In this document: piece after piece, positions 13,201 through 17,381 of the stretch | How the letters are laid out: each line of letters begins with the position of its first letter | How positions within the stretch are numbered: the first letter of the stretch is position 1 | Assembly (NCBI GenBank): GCA_900541475.1 | Contig: UQJV01000044.1 | Coordinates: forward strand, 1-17,381 | Length of the DNA: 17,381 nucleotides | Source of the DNA: an uncultured Collinsella sp. | Lineage (GTDB): Bacteria > Actinomycetota > Coriobacteriia > Coriobacteriales > Coriobacteriaceae | Reading direction: 5' to 3' | The notes under the pieces: generated by a model | Databases searched by the model: none | The model's input: only the letters and a program-made list of their open reading frames with translations | Told to the model about the DNA's origin: nothing | Program-made: the position numbers and the translations under genes

Positions 13201-15673
13201 CTGCGTGGGCAACCCCGTTCAGAGCGAGATTGGCATCGAGTCGGAGTATTACATGCGCGCCATGGTGACGACAAGCGTCAGCTTTTATGGCAAGGACGAT
13301 GTCTCGGTTAAGAGCGTCACGCGACGTTATGAGGCTCCGTTGCTGCTGGGCTCCGATAGCACCTACACCTATAAATATCCGTTTATCCATACCAATCAGA
13401 CGGTAAACGACAAGCCCGAGGGCGGAAAGAAGGGCGACATCAATCCCAATCTGACACTCGAAGCCTCTCCGACCGATGCCGAGATGGCTGTGCCTGGTTA
13501 TAAGTTCCTGGGCTGGATTTCGACCGCCGAGGTCCAGAAGGATTCTGCCGTCTGGAAATATATCTATGACGTTACTGGCGACCCCTATGTGACGAGTGAC
13601 CCGGAGAAAGCGACGCCATACTTGGCGACCGACGCGTCCAAGGTTACCCAGTGGCAGGATGCCTATCCCGTATACGTAAAGTATAACGTTAACTACACCA
13701 CCAACCTGCACCGCAAGGGCTTTGATGGAACTAATGGGGTTAACGTACCCAACTGGGATATCAAGCCCACGCTGACCACGCAAGACGACGGGTCTGTGGT
13801 GGCTACGGTGAGTCCCGACATTACGACGACGGTGTATGCGGACGGAGCTGGTGGCACCTATCAGCTTAAGAAGCTCGAGATCGAGCTTTCCGACGGAACA
13901 GTAAAGAAACTTGAGCCGACGGGCGAGGGCGGCAATACCTATTCCTATCCCGTGGAGCCCGGAAAGCCCTATACGTTTGTGGCCTACTACACGCCCATTG
14001 CGGTGGTGTATCATCTCAACGACTCCGACGTTGACGGCAAGCTTGCCCAAGAGGGCGATAAGCTCGGTGACCTTAAAGATGGCATGCCGCTGCCAACGTA
14101 TAACATTGGAGACATCGATGCTGCAACGGGCGCATACAACGCCTTCGTAGGTTGGACGGATAATAAGCCAGAGCTTAGCAGCGGTTATGTCGTTTGGTCG
14201 GGCGGCGTTTCCATGGTGACTAAAAACACGGTGGTCAACGCCCCCATGGAGCTGTACCCGGTTTACCGTGCCAGCGCGGTAAGTGTCCAATCGAATATCG
14301 ATGCTAATCTGGATGATCCCTATGCCGTACGCTCCCTTGCGCGTACCGACTCTGGTGATCAGATTTCGCTGGAGGTAAAAGCTGCAACTGAGGTTGTCGG
14401 CAAGGACGGCACCAAGTACGACTTTGTCGGCTGGTCGCGTGACTATACATCCGATGGCAACTACACCCTGATGACCGATGAGGAGAAGTATCCCCTCGAG
14501 GGTAATGAGCCCTTTAAGAACGTGACCTACACTGCGGTGTACAAGATTGCGCCGTATAAGGTGCGCTATCACGGTATCGACGGGTCGGTCATCTTTACGG
14601 CGACCGTCGACTCGGGCGATGAGCGCGCACAAGACGGCAAGTCCGGTTTTATCCACACGGTCGATGTCCCTAAAATGGACGAGAGCGGCAACCCCGTGAT
14701 GGAGCAAAAATCCGTGGCATATGACCCGGATGCCCACTCCAAGATCGTTGCGCTGCTCGATGAGCAGGCGGCCGCCAATGGCGATAAGCGTGAACTCTTC
14801 TTGGAATGGCGATATGTGGGTGCCGAAGGTGCTGCGGAGGCTTGGGATACGTTTAAGGACGAGCCGGTCAAGGGCGATATGGACCTGTATCCCGTGACGT
14901 ATCGCGTGGTTGCCAACGATACGTCTGATGGAAAGCCCGAAAACATGACCGCGCAGTTTAAGTGGCTGCTCGATCCTTCCGCCGCCAACACCGTCGACGA
15001 CGCCGCCGATAAGGCGCCGTTTAAGGTCTGCTTTGCCAAGCCGTTTATGGGAACGCAGTTGACCGTCACGGTAACGCGGGCAAGCTACGGCCCTGGTGCA
15101 GAGGAAGCTCCCGTGGACGGCAAGTTTGTCTCGCTCTACAGTCTGGGTTCGGGTAATGGTTCGTTTGACCTGGCCAACCGTCTGGAGTCCAAGAAGACGG
15201 GCGAAGGCGATCAAGGTGCCGGCAACGCTGTGTTTAACTTTGATCAGACTCATACGTTGACGATCGTTAAAAAGACAACCGATGCCAGTGCCATGGGACA
15301 AACGTTTCGCTTTAAGGTGACGCGAAAGATGCCGCAGGATTCTTCTGCCGAGACGCGCACGGTCGAGGTGAAAGTTGGCGAGCAACACGACGAAAACGGT
15401 GAGGTCTGCTATGTCGGCAGCGTGCAGTTTGCCGCGCCTGCGGGCGTCTATACCGTCGAGGAAGACACAGCTTGGGCATGGCGTTACGAGGGCGAGTTGA
15501 GTACGCCGGGCAAGGCGCCCGGCAAATCTGCCGAGTTGACCATCTCGTCCGCCTCGAGCGTGGGCGACACGGTGGTGACGTGCGTCAACACGCGCACGAA
15601 GGACAAATGGGTCGATGGCGGTTCCCGTGCCAAGAATGTTTGGGAAAACGGCACGCTGATGAGGGAGGATTAG
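10232..15673 (+). CDS. Giant secreted adhesin-like protein with GLUG-like region and FxGW repeats
   Basis: This 1813-residue protein has an ordinary signal peptide (1-34, ending VHA). Residues about 45-400 look like a GLUG-type beta-helix domain, with PFKGVFDGQNHTVEGL and later GATIKNF, GGLIAGEL and GGLAGRIL turns. From about 480 to 1530 there are at least seven spaced modules with an aromatic-F-x-G/E-W core: FMGWF (~555), FIGWT (~680), FLGWY (~800), FLGWI (~1090), FVGWT (~1306), FVGWS (~1398), FLEWR (~1523). These match InlB B-repeat/Flg_new modules. The C-terminus (about 1670-1790, from LTIVKKTTD to VTCVNT) resembles a pilin-type or Cna-B-like beta domain. No LPxTG, membrane helix or wall-binding repeat ends the protein. 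ATG 10232 has GGAGG 11 bases upstream. The gene is joined to SipW-type subunit genes on both sides, suggesting a fibre-associated adhesin; ligand unknown. Confidence 0.82.
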   Translation: MKIKNMNRGMLSRLVAVAAIALCCVMALPTVVHAEDVPEAKTEFHIKNEADFLLCVALSRERDTSGWHVYLDNDIELDSDDMKAIVANTVKHLSFGNKEHPFKGVFDGQNHTVEGLSYDKDAFDPERDTGFFAETNGATIKNFLVKDANVWADFRGGIIVGKAVKTRFENVMVMESTLHVTCANNALNLITNAGFEGGLIAGELDGCTLYNCEVRGGRAVNNTTSGVQALGGEGLYMAAFAGYVKNSTIEYCRVTPTRKDDGSIAEKGMTDVTNKYDVAIGALGGNNVYASGFVGCMAGEAKIIDCFSTAQCYSYAASYVGVVAVTRAWTGGLAGRILTEKGNELVRSHFAGDLSSRQYNPIAVIPIIQNDVNLGGIAARANKDDATVTECYFKPSVSLSGNSQGNPAKKKIPSFGGDGTTKGDGYGPWDDERYTTRELWEEHDYDFCAGTKRSTANNGALGGSHFNEWAMDYKLNIPVHGQSVKATIDFPGAGTATIEATKLGIEQKTSDPYAFAVSAVLAGTAQGLAQGDTSVTFGQDTSAKPKGLTDANGGYRFMGWFRESDVRVNRIGQDNSWFDGKTDADAVAAGKQVQKSEAHEHTSTYTADNAKGVDGFKGNDLFIASYEAQVLFYNVQGETLDCQSGTAHDKSGDWYRYGAKLNPAAPTDRGTLSSSATFIGWTTKPSEEAQMNGGYAAITSTQLAELKNAGAFYPAGTEITVLGPTDFYPVYSDYVSNIMTVFEGNEQDELEDKTQRVGVGNTHVDVQTAEDGASVYTVQVRGVDNKPLSEGGSLPDGYRFLGWYENKQAADGPEVEVRVSRDPSYKLPASVDLAVPHTYTARFEYRVDYYVKSMTNEAYKESRLLCSVWSGYQTSFNEQVGSSYVRENIVHWGPEHVYHGLKENYKDECNEGRFGAETLIVAPLKAYSHTVKNDTGADTRKNVIADTDFPGSGTLDDEWVAGALKFYFRPASERYHLNFWTLERQGGYWTCVGNPVQSEIGIESEYYMRAMVTTSVSFYGKDDVSVKSVTRRYEAPLLLGSDSTYTYKYPFIHTNQTVNDKPEGGKKGDINPNLTLEASPTDAEMAVPGYKFLGWISTAEVQKDSAVWKYIYDVTGDPYVTSDPEKATPYLATDASKVTQWQDAYPVYVKYNVNYTTNLHRKGFDGTNGVNVPNWDIKPTLTTQDDGSVVATVSPDITTTVYADGAGGTYQLKKLEIELSDGTVKKLEPTGEGGNTYSYPVEPGKPYTFVAYYTPIAVVYHLNDSDVDGKLAQEGDKLGDLKDGMPLPTYNIGDIDAATGAYNAFVGWTDNKPELSSGYVVWSGGVSMVTKNTVVNAPMELYPVYRASAVSVQSNIDANLDDPYAVRSLARTDSGDQISLEVKAATEVVGKDGTKYDFVGWSRDYTSDGNYTLMTDEEKYPLEGNEPFKNVTYTAVYKIAPYKVRYHGIDGSVIFTATVDSGDERAQDGKSGFIHTVDVPKMDESGNPVMEQKSVAYDPDAHSKIVALLDEQAAANGDKRELFLEWRYVGAEGAAEAWDTFKDEPVKGDMDLYPVTYRVVANDTSDGKPENMTAQFKWLLDPSAANTVDDAADKAPFKVCFAKPFMGTQLTVTVTRASYGPGAEEAPVDGKFVSLYSLGSGNGSFDLANRLESKKTGEGDQGAGNAVFNFDQTHTLTIVKKTTDASAMGQTFRFKVTRKMPQDSSAETRTVEVKVGEQHDENGEVCYVGSVQFAAPAGVYTVEEDTAWAWRYEGELSTPGKAPGKSAELTISSASSVGDTVVTCVNTRTKDKWVDGGSRAKNVWENGTLMRED

Positions 15674-15674
15674 G

Positions 15675-16244
15675 ATGACTAAGCGCAAGCAGATCGTCGC
15701 CCTCCTTGTGGGCGTTCTCCTTTTGGCTGGCGCTGCCGGTGCCTTCGCGTGGCTTTCGGTTACGGGTGTGCTGGTCAACGAGTTTGGCTTTGGTTCGGTG
15801 GCGCCCTCGGTGGACGAGAAACTCGATGGCAACGTGAAGAGCGACGTCACGATTACAAACAAGGGCTCGGCTCCGGCATACCTGCGTGCTGCGGTGGATA
15901 TCTACTGGCAGGACCAGGATGGCGCGCGCCTGTGGGATGAGCCGGTTGCGGGAACGGACTACGTTATTGAGCGGGGCAACGTGTCCGATGCGTCTGCTTC
16001 CAACAGCGCCTCGTCTTGGGTTGCCGCGTCCGACGGATTCTACTATTGGACATCTTCCGTTGCGCCGATGGACAAAACCGGCGTGCTCATCAAGAGCGTG
16101 ACTGAGAGGAAGGCGGATGGCAAGAACCTGGTCGTCGACATTTCGACCCAGGCAATTCAGTCCACGCCCGATGACGCAGTTACAGAGGCATGGGGCTGTA
16201 CGGTCAAGGATGGCGTGCTGGTGCCGCCGCATGGGGGTGCGTAA
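15675..16244 (+). CDS. Third subunit with SipW-type signal peptide (minor subunit)
   Basis: This 189-residue exported protein begins MTKRKQ, then a hydrophobic core (7-25) and the SipW-type pattern GAFAWLSVTGVLVNEFGFG. The mature domain carries NKGSAPAYLRAAVDIYW, SDGFYYW and, near the end, VDISTQAIQSTPDDAV with a following Trp. It shares this motif order with the protein at 9581-10228 and resembles exported proteins that travel with SipW-like peptidases. The ATG is one base after the stop of the giant gene and has GAGGGAGGA (15661-15669) just upstream, so it is translationally coupled to it. A minor or capping subunit linking the giant protein to the fibre is a reasonable guess; nothing in the sequence proves it. 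Confidence 0.8.
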   Translation: MTKRKQIVALLVGVLLLAGAAGAFAWLSVTGVLVNEFGFGSVAPSVDEKLDGNVKSDVTITNKGSAPAYLRAAVDIYWQDQDGARLWDEPVAGTDYVIERGNVSDASASNSASSWVAASDGFYYWTSSVAPMDKTGVLIKSVTERKADGKNLVVDISTQAIQSTPDDAVTEAWGCTVKDGVLVPPHGGA

Positions 16245-16246
16245 GC

Positions 16247-16666
16247 ATGGCTTTTCCGATTCGCAAAGACGCTATGCGCGCCGTGCGCTGTGTGGTCGCG
16301 GTTGTTGCCTGTGTTGCCGCGCTTGCCGCGCCTGCCCGTGCGTTTGCCGATGCTCCCACGATTGCCTATGACGGAAATGCGCGCCAGCTGACGGTCTCGG
16401 GGGCGACGGGCTCTTCGGGGGAGCCCGATCTGTTTTTGGCCTTTAAAGATCTGATGCCCGGCGATGTGCGCGATCAGCAGATTGAAGTTCGCGCCACGGG
16501 CGTAAAATCCCAGGTGCGCGTGTTTGTACGTGCCGTTGTCGATCACGAGACGGCACATATGCTGTCTCCCATCACCTTAACGGCGACTGTGGGCGATGCC
16601 TCTGCAGGTTGGCTCCAGACAGGAACACCGGGCAGCGTGTTCGCCTATCCCACGGAAATCGCCGCC
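16247..16666 (+). CDS. Secreted surface protein of the same cluster, truncated by a junction
   Basis: The frame starts at ATG 16247, two bases after the previous stop, with a G-rich stretch (GGGGGTG 16233-16239) upstream. It has an ordinary signal peptide (hydrophobic core AVRCVVAVVACVAALAAP, end AFA about residue 35) and then a strand-rich domain with LFLAFKDLMPGDVRDQQIEVRATG. This segment is typical of TasA-like and anchored partners in Gram-positive surface clusters. About 140 residues are real. The reading then enters foreign sequence at 16661-16666 and meets a chance TGA at 16670, so the natural C-terminus, where an anchor would be expected, is missing. It is probably the last or next-to-last gene of the operon. 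Confidence 0.75.
16661..16666. other. Junction between two unrelated genomes
   Basis: To the left, codons, GC content and gene content are those of the Collinsella-like cluster. To the right, the leftward GH43-type frame is intact up to VISSTGG and becomes meaningless exactly here. The shared bases gccgcc leave the breakpoint ambiguous by about six bases. Both genes at the joint are cut mid-domain. Assembly or library chimerism is the simplest explanation. Confidence 0.85.
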
Positions 16667-16879
16667 TGTTGAACTAATCACACGGGAATCAAGTACCGGC
16701 TGATTCCCGTTCAAGGCTTTATAATTGTATCCGTCAAGGCTGACAGCCATCCGGACGGCTTCTTCACTCATACGATTGCCTGTAAAATAAACAAACAGAT
16801 AAGCGGATTGCTGGCTGTAGCCGGTCAGCACTCCTATGAAAAGGAGTGCCAAGAGGGTGATATATTTCTTCATATTCAT
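16661..16879 (-). CDS. N-terminal fragment of a Bacteroides-type GH43-like glycoside hydrolase
   Basis: The leftward frame from ATG 16879 gives a lipid-free signal peptide (MKKYITLLALLFIGVLTGYS) and the start of a five-bladed beta-propeller hydrolase: YLFVYFTGN, EEAVRMAVSLDGYNYKALN, and NQPVLDSRVISSTGG. In GH43-type proteins of Bacteroides this run is normally followed by a VRDPHI-type motif carrying an active-site Asp; here it breaks off just before. Only about 73 residues remain. The second Met at 16873 is an alternative start. Base composition is far lower in GC than the rest of the window. It follows the discoidin-domain gene by 28 bases, as in a polysaccharide utilisation locus. The substrate cannot be judged from this fragment. 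Confidence 0.75.
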
Positions 16880-16907
16880 TTAATATTCAGCACTTGGCTG
16901 GGAGTAA

Positions 16908-17381
16908 TCAATACTTGAAATCGGCTGGTTTCACATAGACACGATATTCTTTAATCATACCCGGATAATTCTTTTCGGCACGGGGCAGATAACGGAAGCC
17001 TGTTACAGTCTCCACCTTACTCAAATCAATCACCAGTTGGTGAGGATACGCCACATTATCTACTGTCATCCAGAAAGTAGATTCCTGAAGATCGAAAATT
17101 TTATCAGCCGTACGATTTCCACTACGGGTTTCCTCACTGTCGGCATACCGGATTTTCCAATGCTCGCGGGAAACCGGTTTACCATCATCACCCAAGACAT
17201 CGAACTCTGCAATAGCGGCTATATTATCCTCGGCCTGTGGAGAAAGAGCTTCCAGACAGAAATAACGTCCTTTCACCGGATTGGCAAAACGTACCTCCTG
17301 CCAGCCGTTACCCGGAATGAAAGCACCTTTATGAACGGGAGTTTCGGCTGAAAGATTCAAATGTTCACCCTCTTTGCGGTG
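16908..17381 (-). CDS. C-terminal part of a Bacteroides-type protein with a discoidin (F5/8 C) domain
   Basis: The leftward frame is open from the right edge to TGA 16908-16910, so the true start lies outside the window; an internal TTG at 17360 is not a credible start. The last 120 or so residues show a carbohydrate-binding discoidin-type jelly roll: WQEVRFANPVKGRYFCLEAL, DNIAAIAEFDVLGDDG, then DLQESTFWMTVDN, PHQLVIDLSKVETVTGFRYLPR and a closing MIKEYRVYV strand. Such domains end many Bacteroides glycosidases, for example fucosidase- or galactosidase-type enzymes. The catalytic part is not present, so the enzyme class is unknown. It precedes the GH43-like fragment on the same strand and probably shares its operon. 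Confidence 0.75.
   Translation of the reverse strand, partial: HRKEGEHLNLSAETPVHKGAFIPGNGWQEVRFANPVKGRYFCLEALSPQAEDNIAAIAEFDVLGDDGKPVSREHWKIRYADSEETRSGNRTADKIFDLQESTFWMTVDNVAYPHQLVIDLSKVETVTGFRYLPRAEKNYPGMIKEYRVYVKPADFKY

Noticed and set aside
13160..15862. A 900-codon open frame on the minus strand opposite the giant gene
   Set aside because: It has no signal or domain, is rich in His/Arg/Leu/Ile as expected from reading a GC-rich gene backwards, and lacks a credible start. The plus-strand protein has clear modules.
16667..16672. TGA at 16670 as the natural end of the last cluster gene
   Set aside because: Those bases already belong to the other genome: the minus-strand GH43-type frame is intact through them.
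16667..17381. Natural horizontal transfer of a Bacteroides segment
   Set aside because: Both flanking genes are broken mid-domain at a six-base microhomology, with no mobile-element sign and no adaptation in base composition. A chimera is simpler, although reads would be needed to settle it.

Overview
The window is a stretch of GC-rich bacterial DNA, about 1 to 16660, joined to a short lower-GC stretch, about 16667 to 17381, from a different kind of bacterium. The long part looks like a gut member of the Coriobacteriia, most likely Collinsella or a close relative. This rests on its base composition and codon use, on surface proteins ending in an LAxTG-type sorting signal, and on the general look of its proteins. 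No rRNA or marker gene is present to prove it. The short part reads like Bacteroides: a glycoside hydrolase of the GH43 type and a discoidin-type (F5/8 C) domain, in the style of a polysaccharide utilisation locus. Both genes that meet at the junction are cut off there, so the contig is probably chimeric.

Layout. 1-112 holds what may be the last codons of a membrane protein. 144-2707 is a tandem duplication of about 1.2-1.3 kb. Each copy carries one leftward gene for a coiled-coil surface protein (signal peptide, long coiled coil, Pro/Ser/Thr stalk, LANTG anchor) and ends in a strong hairpin terminator. 2867-6571 is a two-gene operon for a heterodimeric ABC exporter of the TM287/288, LmrCD and BmrCD kind, with one consensus and one degenerate ATPase site. 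6693-7244 encodes a flavodoxin-family protein of the kind that includes BilS, followed by a terminator.

7310-8168 is a long region without a convincing gene, but it is rich in structure. It holds a 16-bp perfect palindrome, a pair of long inverted arms, three exact 62-bp-period units each containing a 44-bp palindrome whose arms co-vary, an inverted repeat around a run of nine G, a nested dyad and two CCAATTTGG sites.

8169-16666 is a rightward gene cluster for a cell-surface assembly: a SipW-type signal peptidase, a TasA-like major subunit with a SipW-type signal, a second SipW-type subunit, a 1813-residue secreted protein with a GLUG-like N-terminal region and at least seven FxGW (InlB B-repeat/Flg_new-like) modules, a third SipW-type subunit, and a truncated secreted protein. 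The likely logic is that the dedicated peptidase processes the small subunits, which form a fibre or matrix, while the giant protein, exported through an ordinary signal peptide, acts as an adhesive partner. The TasA-like gene is bracketed by two perfect hairpins, which could give it more transcript than its neighbours. This cluster, with the structured region in front of it, is the best candidate for an undescribed system. I see no sortase, tRNA, rRNA, CRISPR array, transposase or integrase in the window.
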